Positions 28,797 to 36,431 of a DNA stretch of 53,679 nt are shown here, one piece after another. Position 1 is the first letter of the stretch; the number at the start of each line of letters is the position of its first letter. This stretch comes from Betaproteobacteria bacterium (GTDB taxonomy: Bacteria; Pseudomonadota; Gammaproteobacteria; Burkholderiales; Burkholderiaceae): the NCBI GenBank assembly GCA_009927445.1, contig RFMZ01000179.1, positions 1-53,679 on the forward strand, in the 5' to 3' direction. The notes below the pieces were generated by a model. That model did not search any database and was not told where the DNA came from. It saw only the letters and a program-made list of their open reading frames with translations. The position numbers were made by a program, and so were the translations under genes.

Positions 28797-29489
28797 ATGA
28801 TGAAAAAAAATCTCATACATATTTTTATATCCACCGTTTTAGTAGTGCTGATGAATATTGTCTACGCTCAGTTATTACCACCATCTGCTCAAGGTAGTAA
28901 GCCAGCACCGGTGGCACCTCCAGCGCCGAGTTCTATAATGGAGGGGGTGGACTATCAGGCTTTAACAATGGTTCAGCCTACGGAGGCCAAAGGCAAGATA
29001 GAGGTAACAGAGTTCTTTTGGTATGGCTGTCCACATTGCTTTGAATTTGATGCAGAGTTACATGCCTGGGTAAAAAAACAGAAAAATATCGTTTTTAAAA
29101 GGGTTCCGGTAGCATTTCGGCCTGATTTTTTACCACATAGTCAATTATTCTATGCTTTAGAGGCACTCGGCAAAGAGGAGGAGTTCACTCCTAAGGTTTT
29201 TAAGGCAATCCATCTTGAGCGCAAGCAGTTACTCAAAGAAGAAGACATTTTTAAATGGATCGAATCCCAGGGATTGGATCTCAAGGCGTTTACTTCAGCT
29301 TATCAATCCTTTAGTGTAATTACTAAGGCCAAGACAGCAAACAATATCATGCAGTCCTATCGGATTGAAGGCGTGCCTACAATCGCTATTCATGGACGGT
29401 TTATTACCTCGCCGTCGATTGCAGGCTCTAGGACTCGCGCACTAGAGACGATGGATTTTCTGGTGGCTAAGGCTAGAGCGCAGAAATAA
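28797..29489 (+). CDS. dsbA: Thiol:disulfide interchange protein DsbA
   Basis: Periplasmic oxidase that introduces disulfides into exported proteins. The 230-residue protein has a signal peptide (LIHIFISTVLVVLMNIVYA), a short Pro-rich segment, then the thioredoxin fold with active site WYGCPHC and a cis-Pro in GVPTIAIHG. Length and layout match betaproteobacterial DsbA. It lies 9 bp after the SPOR gene, the arrangement usual in Burkholderiales. Confidence 0.94.
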   Translation: MMKKNLIHIFISTVLVVLMNIVYAQLLPPSAQGSKPAPVAPPAPSSIMEGVDYQALTMVQPTEAKGKIEVTEFFWYGCPHCFEFDAELHAWVKKQKNIVFKRVPVAFRPDFLPHSQLFYALEALGKEEEFTPKVFKAIHLERKQLLKEEDIFKWIESQGLDLKAFTSAYQSFSVITKAKTANNIMQSYRIEGVPTIAIHGRFITSPSIAGSRTRALETMDFLVAKARAQK

Positions 29490-29491
29490 AA

Positions 29492-29537
29492 ATACTTCGT
29501 AAAAGATTGCAGATACAAATATCTGATTACGAAGTAT
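29492..29537. repeat. Long imperfect inverted repeat after dsbA
   Basis: Outer arms atacttcgtaa (29492-29502) and ttacgaagtat (29527-29537) are perfect complements of 11 bp. Inside is a second stem, cagata (29510-29515) with tatctg (29520-29525), around a caaa loop. The RNA would fold as one long hairpin with a 7-nt/1-nt internal loop. No T run follows, so it is not a standard intrinsic terminator. It may end or stabilise the dsbA transcript, or serve the convergent operon that ends at 29599. Confidence 0.6.
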
Positions 29538-29598
29538 GTATGACTTCCTTGGAAAGGATTGCCGGAAGATTAAGCGTTCATTATTTGGTTCTTTTGCA

Positions 29599-30024
29599 CT
29601 ACGCAGATCGTTTTAGGCCACGCATAATCGGTCCAATGAATGGCAGTTTTTCGTAGATACCCTCAGCTGGATCCCAAAAGTCCTGGTGTTTTTCTACCAA
29701 AAAGTCTTGATTAAAGCGAAGCCAGCTGACACCCTCAAAGCATTGAGGGTTTTTATTCCAACGTTTCAATGAAAACCGAAAGTCCCACAAGAGTGCGACG
29801 TCTAAATCCTTAACAAGGGTTTGTCGGATGAGGAAAGTTGGATGATCGAGTTGGGTAAACATATGCTCAAAAATTGCGGTAATTGCAATATGTCCAACAA
29901 CTTCTTGAAAAGGATCTTTAAAGCAAGCCTGCAAAGCATAGCAATTGATTAGTGTTGGGATACTCTTTTGACTGAGGTGTTCATACTCAAACTTTAAGTT
30001 TTCAAGGGCTTGATCTAAACTCAT
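29599..30024 (-). CDS. NTF2-like (SnoaL-type) protein
   Basis: A 141-residue protein with the small cone-shaped NTF2-like fold pattern: an N-terminal helix pair (ALENLKFEYEHLSQKSIPTL), FKDPFQEVVGHIAITAIFEHMF, a strand-rich core (LLWDFRFSLKRW) and a WDPAEGIYEKLPFIGPIMRGLKR end. Proteins of this type accompany CFA-synthase-like, DUF1365 and FAD-oxidoreductase genes in stress-response clusters. It is the last gene of a six-gene leftward operon, 13 bp after the SDR. Catalytic function is unknown. Confidence 0.75.
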   Translation of the reverse strand: MSLDQALENLKFEYEHLSQKSIPTLINCYALQACFKDPFQEVVGHIAITAIFEHMFTQLDHPTFLIRQTLVKDLDVALLWDFRFSLKRWNKNPQCFEGVSWLRFNQDFLVEKHQDFWDPAEGIYEKLPFIGPIMRGLKRSA

Positions 30025-30037
30025 AAGCAGTGAAGAG

Positions 30038-30814
30038 TTATATTTTGATAAATGTTTTAATGAGCCAAAAATATATTGGGTATGGCAAAATCCTGAGAAA
30101 TTTTAAAAAACGAGAAAACCGTTTTGGAAAATGGATTTCAAAGTCACCATTTATAAGCCCTTGGCCGATGCACTTAGCGGCCTCATCAGCAGAAATTAAA
30201 GCGGGCATTTTAAAGTCATTAATAGCAGTAGCCGGGGTACTTACAAAACCTGGACAAATGACATGAACACCGATTCCTTGTGGGGAAAGATCCATATATA
30301 AGGATTCTGCAAAATTTAATATAGCCGCTTTGGTTGGGCCATAAACCAACGACTTTGGTAAACCGCTATAGCCCGCGACGCTCCCAACAATGGCAATATG
30401 ACCAGATTGCTGTGCTAGAAATGTTGGCAGTAATTGCTCTAGAACGCTGATGGGCCCGAGTAAATTGGTATCTACCATTTTTTTAGCAGTTAGATAGTTC
30501 AGCGTATTGGCTTGAACCGGCTCATAAATACCCGATACAAATAATAAGAGGTCAATCCTTTTCAGATGAGTCAGAACTTCTTTACTTGCTTGTGCGATGC
30601 TTTGCTGATCACAAACATCAATCGGCACTATGTAGGCTGGGTTGTTTACACCTTTGGCTAGTGCCTCTAGTGGTTCAGTTCTTCTTGCTGAAAGGACAAG
30701 ATTTGCGCCTTGCGAAAAAAACCATTTAGCACAGGCAGCGCCAATTCCAGAAGAAGCCCCAATGAGCCAGATATTCTTATTTTTAAAATCAGAAATTGGT
30801 TGATTAAGACTCAT
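30038..30814 (-). CDS. Short-chain dehydrogenase/reductase in the lipid-modification operon
   Basis: A 258-residue classical SDR: cofactor motif GASSGIGAACA, a Ser in VGSVAGYSG, and catalytic YGPTK. A basic/hydrophobic C-terminal end (RFSRFLKFLRILPYPIYFWLIKTF) suggests membrane association. ATG 30814 is chosen because the Rossmann motif then begins near residue 20; it overlaps the CFA-synthase-like gene by 11 bp. The substrate is unknown, but the operon points to a lipid (inference). Confidence 0.85.
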   Translation of the reverse strand: MSLNQPISDFKNKNIWLIGASSGIGAACAKWFFSQGANLVLSARRTEPLEALAKGVNNPAYIVPIDVCDQQSIAQASKEVLTHLKRIDLLLFVSGIYEPVQANTLNYLTAKKMVDTNLLGPISVLEQLLPTFLAQQSGHIAIVGSVAGYSGLPKSLVYGPTKAAILNFAESLYMDLSPQGIGVHVICPGFVSTPATAINDFKMPALISADEAAKCIGQGLINGDFEIHFPKRFSRFLKFLRILPYPIYFWLIKTFIKI

Positions 30815-32009
30815 GTAAGGGTTTCTCCAAAGTAAACTGCACAACATCTAGATTTTTTACAGAAAACCCGGCCGCACAATAGTACAAATAAAAATTCCAT
30901 AGCCGAATAAATTCGTCCTTAAAGCCAAGGTCTTTAACTTCTTCGAGACGTTGATTAAAGGATTTAGCCCAAAGTCTTAAAGTATGCGCATAATCTTCAC
31001 CAAAAAAGAATTTATCCTTGACGCGAAGACCAGCACTTTTTGCCTGTTTTTCGAAGATACTCACGCTCGGTAGCATGCCACCTGGAAAGATATATTGTTG
31101 GATAAAATCTGTTTGTGTTCGATATTTAGGAAATAGCTCATCATCAATTACAATGCTTTGAATAATAGCTTTTTTCCCAGGCTTGAGGCAACGATAAATT
31201 GTTTTAAAGTAGGAGGGCCAATATGACTCGCCTACTGCCTCAAACATTTCAATTGAAACAATACCATCGTACTCTCGATTACAGTCGCGATAATCTTGTA
31301 GGATGACAGCACGTTGACCGGTTGATTGCTGTTCTTTCGAAGTACTTAGTTGATTTTGCACAAAGCGGTACTGTTCATTCGAAATCGTAATGGCATCAAT
31401 ATGAATATTTCGAGCACTGGCCTCGCGCATAAAACCACCCCAGCCACAGCCAATTTCCAAGAGTTTTTCCCCAGGCTTTGCTTCTATTGTATCGAGTATA
31501 CGAAGACATTTATCCCGTTGAGCATCTTGTAAAGACTTATTGTTATTACCATGGAAGAGTGCACTAGAGTACATCATGCTTGGATCAAGCCACAATTGAT
31601 AGAACTGGTTACCCAAGTCATAATGGGCTTGAATATTTTTCCTACTGCCAGTACGTGAGTTTCGATTAAAAAAATGCCGAATTTTGTAATAGAAAGATCC
31701 CAGCCAAGAACCATAAATCAGATCATCCAGCAAGTTTCTATTTTGAATCGCTAACTGCAACATTTGTTCTAGGTTATCGGTGTGCCAAAGTCCTTTGAAG
31801 TAGCCTTCTGCAACTCCAATATCACCTCGAGATGTAATTAAACTAAAGGCTTCTAAATCAAAAATCTGAATGTGAATAGGATCTAAGTTAGCACTAGGAT
31901 CAAGTATGCCAAATTGGTGAGTTGAATGATCTGGCAAGGTGAAAATCACTTGCCCACCTTGTAGATGTTTAAAACAACGAAAAATAAATTGCTGAGCGAT
32001 AGTAGACAT
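30804..32009 (-). CDS. Cyclopropane-fatty-acyl-phospholipid synthase-family methyltransferase
   Basis: A 401-residue SAM-dependent enzyme of the CFA synthase family, which adds a methylene or methyl group to unsaturated acyl chains of membrane phospholipids. Visible: QAHYDLGNQFYQLWLDPSMMYSSA, the SAM motif LEIGCGWGGFMREA, SNEQYRFVQ, and IEMFEAVGE. The surrounding genes (FAD oxidoreductase, DUF1365, SDR, NTF2-like) are those seen with CFA-like genes in singlet-oxygen/RpoE-ChrR regulons, so the product may be a modified fatty acid other than plain cyclopropane (inference). Confidence 0.9.
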   Translation of the reverse strand: MSTIAQQFIFRCFKHLQGGQVIFTLPDHSTHQFGILDPSANLDPIHIQIFDLEAFSLITSRGDIGVAEGYFKGLWHTDNLEQMLQLAIQNRNLLDDLIYGSWLGSFYYKIRHFFNRNSRTGSRKNIQAHYDLGNQFYQLWLDPSMMYSSALFHGNNNKSLQDAQRDKCLRILDTIEAKPGEKLLEIGCGWGGFMREASARNIHIDAITISNEQYRFVQNQLSTSKEQQSTGQRAVILQDYRDCNREYDGIVSIEMFEAVGESYWPSYFKTIYRCLKPGKKAIIQSIVIDDELFPKYRTQTDFIQQYIFPGGMLPSVSIFEKQAKSAGLRVKDKFFFGEDYAHTLRLWAKSFNQRLEEVKDLGFKDEFIRLWNFYLYYCAAGFSVKNLDVVQFTLEKPLHES

Positions 32010-32012
32010 AAT

Positions 32013-32804
32013 TTAAGTAATTTGGATGCTTGGAGGCTTCGGTTTTTTATAAAAATGCGCGCCTTTAAGCCAAAGTTTTAGGGCTTGCCAATGAATTTTA
32101 GTAATAACCCCAAAAGTTAAGAATGGAAAACTAGCAATAGCTTTAAATTTATTTTTCCAATCAAGGGGAAACTCAGTGCCGCTAACACTGGTCATCAGAA
32201 CTTGAACACCTTTTTCAAAATATTCGATTCGGCTGACTTGCCGAAGTGCATTCGTATTGTTTGGTTGACGCATAAAGCGGAATAGATACTTTCCTTCAAC
32301 ATTAAAAAACGGTGAAACATGAAAAACCTTTTCAGCAGACAAGTTTTCACCCCAAAAAATTTCATATTGATTCGGTGGATTTAATACATAGGAATGGCGC
32401 TCACCAAAGGTATTGTTAACTTCGGCGATAATCGCAATCAGTTTGCCAGAAATATTATGACAAAACCAAAAACTAACCGGATTAAAAACATACCCTAAAA
32501 CGCGTGGGAAGGTATGCAGCCAGATTTCGCCGTCGATTGGGGGAAGATTTGATTGACCGATGATTTTTTCGACCCAAGCGAGGGAGTCTGGTTCCTGCAC
32601 ACCATGATCCCTATCAAAAAAGGAGATCCAACTAAAGTGGTTATCGCCAATGCCATGACGTTTTAGTAAATGTGGCTCTAATCTCCTAGTGCGCATGGGG
32701 ATACGGAGATAAAAAACTGGATAGTTAAAATGATTTTTTGGTGTGCTGCGTTGGTGAATTACTCTACCAAAATGGATTGAAGGAAAATTATGCAAGGGCT
32801 TCAT
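32013..32804 (-). CDS. DUF1365-family protein
   Basis: A 263-residue protein with the DUF1365 signatures: an N-terminal GRVIHQRSTPKNHFNYPVFYLRI segment, FFDRDHG, LHTFPRVLGYVFNPVSFWFCH, and FHVSPFF. This family nearly always lies next to an FAD-dependent oxidoreductase and a CFA-synthase-like gene, as here, and is presumed to act on membrane lipid. The mechanism is not established. It overlaps the upstream oxidoreductase gene by 17 bp and is 3 bp from the CFA-like gene. Confidence 0.88.
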   Translation of the reverse strand: MKPLHNFPSIHFGRVIHQRSTPKNHFNYPVFYLRIPMRTRRLEPHLLKRHGIGDNHFSWISFFDRDHGVQEPDSLAWVEKIIGQSNLPPIDGEIWLHTFPRVLGYVFNPVSFWFCHNISGKLIAIIAEVNNTFGERHSYVLNPPNQYEIFWGENLSAEKVFHVSPFFNVEGKYLFRFMRQPNNTNALRQVSRIEYFEKGVQVLMTSVSGTEFPLDWKNKFKAIASFPFLTFGVITKIHWQALKLWLKGAHFYKKPKPPSIQIT

Positions 32805-34161
32805 CGTTCTTCAATAAATAGAGTTTTTCTGAAAGACGGTTTGCCACAAGTTGCCCAGATTTAAAACCATCCTCATGAAAACCATAACAAGTCCAAGCAC
32901 CACAAAACCAGGTGTGATTTTGTCCTTGTAAAGCGGGTAATTGTTGCTGTGCACCGATACTATCTTGATTAAATAACGGATGAGAATATTCGATCACTTG
33001 ATGAGTTAATGATTCTTTTGGAAGAATATGTGGATTGAGGCTAACGATCACTGGAACTTGGTCGAGTTTGACTGGTAGAGGTTGGAGTTTATTAATTAAA
33101 TAATGGACACAAACTGCACTTGCATTTTCTAGACCTTGGGTGGCATTCGTATTTGACGAATAGTTCCACGCGGCCCAAACGCTTCGTAATTGTGGAAGCA
33201 GCTGGGTATCTTCATGCAGGTAGGCTTTATTTTTCTTATAAGGTATTACCCCGAGGATCTTTTGTTCGAGACCCGTGGGGTTTTGAATGATGCCGAGGGC
33301 TTGATCACTATGGCAGGCAAATACAATTTCATCTGTAAAGACTGACTCGCCTGAGTCGAGTTCTATGCGGATTGAGCCATCGGCTTGTGCGTCACGATAC
33401 ACTTTTTTGACAGCCTGATGTTGAATAAGGACCTGTGCATTTTGCAGGGCTTTTTGTGCGCGCAAAAGATATTCTCTAGAGCCGCCTTTGACGGTTAGCC
33501 ATTGAGGGCGATTGGTAATTTGAAGTAGGCCATGATTTTCACAAAATTGCGTTAGAGTATGAATCGGAAAGGACAGCATATCTTTCATTGAGCAAGACCA
33601 GATTGCGCCAATCATGGGCAATAAATACCAATCTCTAAAAGCATTACTGAGGTGGTGGCGCGTTAAAAATTCTTGCACTGATTCATTGTGTATAACGGCA
33701 GTCTGCTGCTCTTTAGGAGTTGCTGCGATCTTTTTTGCAAGCGCATTAAACCGCAAAATATCGATGGTCATTCTCAGAAAATGGGGATTAAAGAGATTTT
33801 TTCTTTGGGCAAAAAGACTATTTAGATCATGCCCTGCCCACTCAAGATTCGGTTTATTTGTTTGTGGAATCGAAACCGAAAAAGACATTTCTGATAAGGC
33901 GATAGGAACATCTAACTCTTGAAAAAACTGAATGAGTTTCGGGTAGGTTCGTTGATTAAAAACCAAGAATCCTGTATCGACCCCAAATGAGATATCTTGC
34001 ATTTTAGGAGTAAATTCGACAGTATTGCTATGTCCCCCTAGGCGAGTTTCTTGCTCAAATAGGGTAATTTGGAGGTGGGGATTATTCCTAAGCGCATAAG
34101 CGCAGCTGAGGCCCGATATACCCCCTCCAACAATGGCGACGCGCTTCTTTTGTAATTGCAT
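32788..34161 (-). CDS. FAD-dependent oxidoreductase (flavin amine oxidase-like, COG2907 type)
   Basis: A 457-residue NAD(P)/FAD-dependent oxidoreductase. The N-terminal dinucleotide motif VAIVGGGISGLSCAYAL is followed by FEQETRLGGHSNTV, the pattern of flavin amine oxidase and desaturase relatives, and a C-terminal FCGAWTCYGFHEDGFKSG that completes the FAD site. Likely a redox step on an acyl chain together with the DUF1365 and CFA-like proteins (inference from the operon). The start overlaps the glutathione peroxidase stop by one base. Confidence 0.88.
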   Translation of the reverse strand: MQLQKKRVAIVGGGISGLSCAYALRNNPHLQITLFEQETRLGGHSNTVEFTPKMQDISFGVDTGFLVFNQRTYPKLIQFFQELDVPIALSEMSFSVSIPQTNKPNLEWAGHDLNSLFAQRKNLFNPHFLRMTIDILRFNALAKKIAATPKEQQTAVIHNESVQEFLTRHHLSNAFRDWYLLPMIGAIWSCSMKDMLSFPIHTLTQFCENHGLLQITNRPQWLTVKGGSREYLLRAQKALQNAQVLIQHQAVKKVYRDAQADGSIRIELDSGESVFTDEIVFACHSDQALGIIQNPTGLEQKILGVIPYKKNKAYLHEDTQLLPQLRSVWAAWNYSSNTNATQGLENASAVCVHYLINKLQPLPVKLDQVPVIVSLNPHILPKESLTHQVIEYSHPLFNQDSIGAQQQLPALQGQNHTWFCGAWTCYGFHEDGFKSGQLVANRLSEKLYLLKNDEALA

Positions 34162-34712
34162 TACTTGTTTTTAGCTAAAAGCTTTTCAATTTGTGAGGTA
34201 ATTGTTTTGCTCTCTGGGCTCGTCAGACTACTAAAGGCGGTTACTACGTTACCATCTTGGTCTAAAAGGTATTTATAGAAGTTCCATTGAGGAGTTGTTT
34301 TAGTTTTTTCGGCGAGTAGCTTAAATAAAGGGTTGGCATTTGGACCTTTTACCCCGCTTTTGGCAAACATTGGAAATTTAACATCATAAGTATTTTTACA
34401 AAACTCAGCAATTTCCTTATTACTACCGGGTTCTTGTGAACCAAAGTCGTTCGAAGGAAAGCCTAAAATGACGAGTCCTTTGGTCGCATATTTTGCGTAG
34501 GTCTTTTCAAGACCCTCGTATTGTGAGGTAAAACCGCAATAGCTTGCTGTATTAACGACCAGAACCACCTTTCCTTTGTATTGACAAAGGTCTTGGTTGA
34601 CTTCGTCTTGTAGCCTGGGAAAAGTAAAGTTGAGCGTAGTGGGGCAGGTTTGCGAAAAACTAAATAGTGGTAAAAAAAGGAAAAATCCAAAAAAATACTT
34701 AATCAATGACAT
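34161..34712 (-). CDS. Glutathione peroxidase, exported
   Basis: A 183-residue thiol peroxidase of the glutathione peroxidase family. ATG 34712 has ggggtg 6 nt upstream on its strand. A signal peptide (SLIKYFFGFFLFLPLFSFS) implies a periplasmic location. The catalytic set is visible: Cys in NTASYCGFTSQY, Gln and Asn in FPSNDFGSQEPG, and Trp-Asn in QWNFYKYL; Cys rather than selenocysteine. As first gene of the operon it links lipid modification with removal of peroxides. Confidence 0.92.
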   Translation of the reverse strand: MSLIKYFFGFFLFLPLFSFSQTCPTTLNFTFPRLQDEVNQDLCQYKGKVVLVVNTASYCGFTSQYEGLEKTYAKYATKGLVILGFPSNDFGSQEPGSNKEIAEFCKNTYDVKFPMFAKSGVKGPNANPLFKLLAEKTKTTPQWNFYKYLLDQDGNVVTAFSSLTSPESKTITSQIEKLLAKNK

Positions 34713-34773
34713 CAAAACACCCCATTAATTCAAAAATATGTAAATATGTTTCAAGTAAGAGTCTAGTGCATTA

Positions 34774-34809
34774 TTGAAACGATTTCAAAAATCATTTTAG
34801 AATTGGGTT
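34774..34809 (+). promoter_or_regulatory. Predicted rfaE2 promoter with overlapping palindromic operator
   Basis: TTGAAA (34774-34779) and TAGAAT (34798-34803) are 18 bp apart, and the ATG of rfaE2 follows 6 nt later, giving a leaderless mRNA. A perfect palindrome TTGAAA-CGA-TTTCAA (34774-34788) overlaps the -35; its central CG and symmetry resemble LacI-family operators. It lies between rfaE2 and the divergent peroxidase operon and could affect both. Confidence 0.45.
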
Positions 34810-35315
34810 ATGAAAACTCAAACATTGAAACCCCCGACCTTTGAGAACAAGATCCTTAGCTTGAGCAGTACCCCAGAAGATATCTTGAAATCGATCCAAG
34901 TCATTGAAAAGCCAATAGTTTTTACAAATGGAGTATTTGACATATTGCATCGTGGACATGTTACATACCTAGCACAGGCAAAAAGTTTAGGTAAAAGCCT
35001 GGTAGTTGGCGTTAACTCAGATACCTCTGTAAAAATGCTAGGAAAAGGCGATGATCGTCCAATTAATTCTGAATTGGACAGAATGGCGCTATTGGCATCC
35101 CTGGAGTGCGTTGATTTGGTGGTTTGTTTTCAGGAAAAAACACCTGTTGAAATAATTCGGTTAATTCATCCAGAAATGTATATTAAGGGTGGGATTATGA
35201 AATTGATGCGCTAGAAGAAACTCAGTTAGTCAAATCTTGGGGTGGGAGTGCCTTTGCTATTCCATTTATTCATCACCGATCAACTTCTGAAATTTTAAAA
35301 AAGATTAGAAACTAA
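34810..35315 (+). pseudogene. rfaE2: D-glycero-beta-D-manno-heptose 1-phosphate adenylyltransferase, broken by a one-base deletion
   Basis: Adenylyltransferase that makes ADP-heptose for the LPS inner core (the HldE C-terminal domain as a separate gene). The nucleotidyltransferase motif FTNGVFDILHRGH, GVNSDTSVK and RMALLASLECVD are intact. At YIKGGDYE the text has GGG instead of GGGG (35191-35193) and a TAG follows at 35212-35214. The adjacent frame continues with YEIDALEETQLVKSWGG and FAIPFIHHRSTSEIL to a TAA at 35313-35315, restoring about 168 residues. The lost segment holds the late conserved STS-type motif, so activity is probably lost. Confidence 0.83.
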
Positions 35316-35343
35316 TTGCACAATCGCCGACTAGCAATGCTGG

Positions 35344-35574
35344 CTAATCCTTCTGTGGAAGCTTTAGAGCGCTTCCTTCAACGGGACCTGTAATACGAAT
35401 TGGATTGGTATTTAGCTGTTCATTTGAGGTAGTCGAGGGAGTAATATTTCCTAGGTCAGAAAAAAAACTCTCAACCCATTGCATGCTTTGAACTGGGATA
35501 ACGAAGATTAGAAATGCGAAAAGAAGATTAATCCCAAGCAGTAGAAGCATAGAAAATTTGATATTCATTTTCAC
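35344..35574 (-). CDS. Short single-helix membrane protein, possibly a remnant
   Basis: A 76-residue protein with one N-terminal membrane helix (about residues 8-27, LLLLGINLLFAFLIFVIPV) and a short periplasmic, Ser/Thr/Pro-rich tail. It starts 1 bp after coaX and is probably co-translated with birA-coaX. I do not recognise a family. The helix-plus-linker layout is what remains when a longer bitopic protein loses its C-terminal domain, but no further matching frame is present before rfaE2. Confidence 0.55.
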   Translation of the reverse strand: MKMNIKFSMLLLLGINLLFAFLIFVIPVQSMQWVESFFSDLGNITPSTTSNEQLNTNPIRITGPVEGSALKLPQKD

Positions 35575-35575
35575 A

Positions 35576-36412
35576 TTAATGATTTTGAAAATATTGTTGC
35601 CAGAAAAATAAGCCTCGTAATACGAGGTAAGGATCTTCGATGATTTGTAAAGTTGGAGAGATTTGCGAATACAAGTGCTTGAGGATTAACGGACCGTTAC
35701 CACCAGAAAAAATCATTGTAGAAGTTTGGGGTGCCAGTTCAAGGGCTTGTTTGATCGCGCCAATTTGGCCTTGCATGACGCCATTAAAAATGGCCGATTT
35801 CGTGTTTTTACTGAACTGGAGCGTTGATGATGGCTCAAAACAATTGAATTTTTCCGAGGTCATATTGGACTCTAATCGAGCGGTTTGGCTTTGCAGTGCC
35901 TCCAGTGAGAGGGATACTCCGGGCAGAATCGATCCACCAACAAACACATTGCCATGTTCTAAAAAGTCAATCGTTGTGGCAGTGCCTGAATTGATAATTA
36001 AGCAATTTTGCAGTGGGGCTAATTGACTAGCTGCAATGATGGCGGCCCAGCGATCCGCTCCCAAAGACGCTGGTTCATCATACGCATTGTGCAGATTTGG
36101 TATGAAGGTATCGCCATGTAATTGAATCACGTCAATAGTTGGAAACACCCCTTGAAAATAATCAGTCCAGACCTGAATCCACTGCTTTTGATTGACACTA
36201 CAAATAAGAATTTGATTGATCATACGGTCTACACTGGTGAGAGCTGTTAGTAATTGGCGACACTCTTGAATGATCAAGTCTTTTTGATTGACAGTGGCGC
36301 CGCTAGGCTGGCGCGTAAAATCGACTTCTTGAAGGCTCTTAGATAAATCAATAAGAGCCCATTTAGTTCTCGTGTTGCCGATATCAAGAAGAAGTGAATT
36401 GGAGTTAGACAA
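35576..36412 (-). CDS. coaX: Type III pantothenate kinase
   Basis: First step of coenzyme A synthesis, phosphorylating pantothenate. The 278-residue protein has the type III signatures: LLLDIGNTRTKWA near the start (phosphate loop), the catalytic region PASLGADRWAA, NSGTATTIDF and the GGSILPG loop. It lies 19 bp after birA, an order common in proteobacteria, and the two are likely one operon. The frame is intact. Confidence 0.94.
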   Translation of the reverse strand: MSNSNSLLLDIGNTRTKWALIDLSKSLQEVDFTRQPSGATVNQKDLIIQECRQLLTALTSVDRMINQILICSVNQKQWIQVWTDYFQGVFPTIDVIQLHGDTFIPNLHNAYDEPASLGADRWAAIIAASQLAPLQNCLIINSGTATTIDFLEHGNVFVGGSILPGVSLSLEALQSQTARLESNMTSEKFNCFEPSSTLQFSKNTKSAIFNGVMQGQIGAIKQALELAPQTSTMIFSGGNGPLILKHLYSQISPTLQIIEDPYLVLRGLFFWQQYFQNH

Positions 36413-36431
36413 GGTGGGCTTTAAGATAAGT

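Noticed and set aside
34161..34712. Selenocysteine in the glutathione peroxidase
   Set aside because: The catalytic position is a TGC Cys codon; no in-frame TGA occurs.
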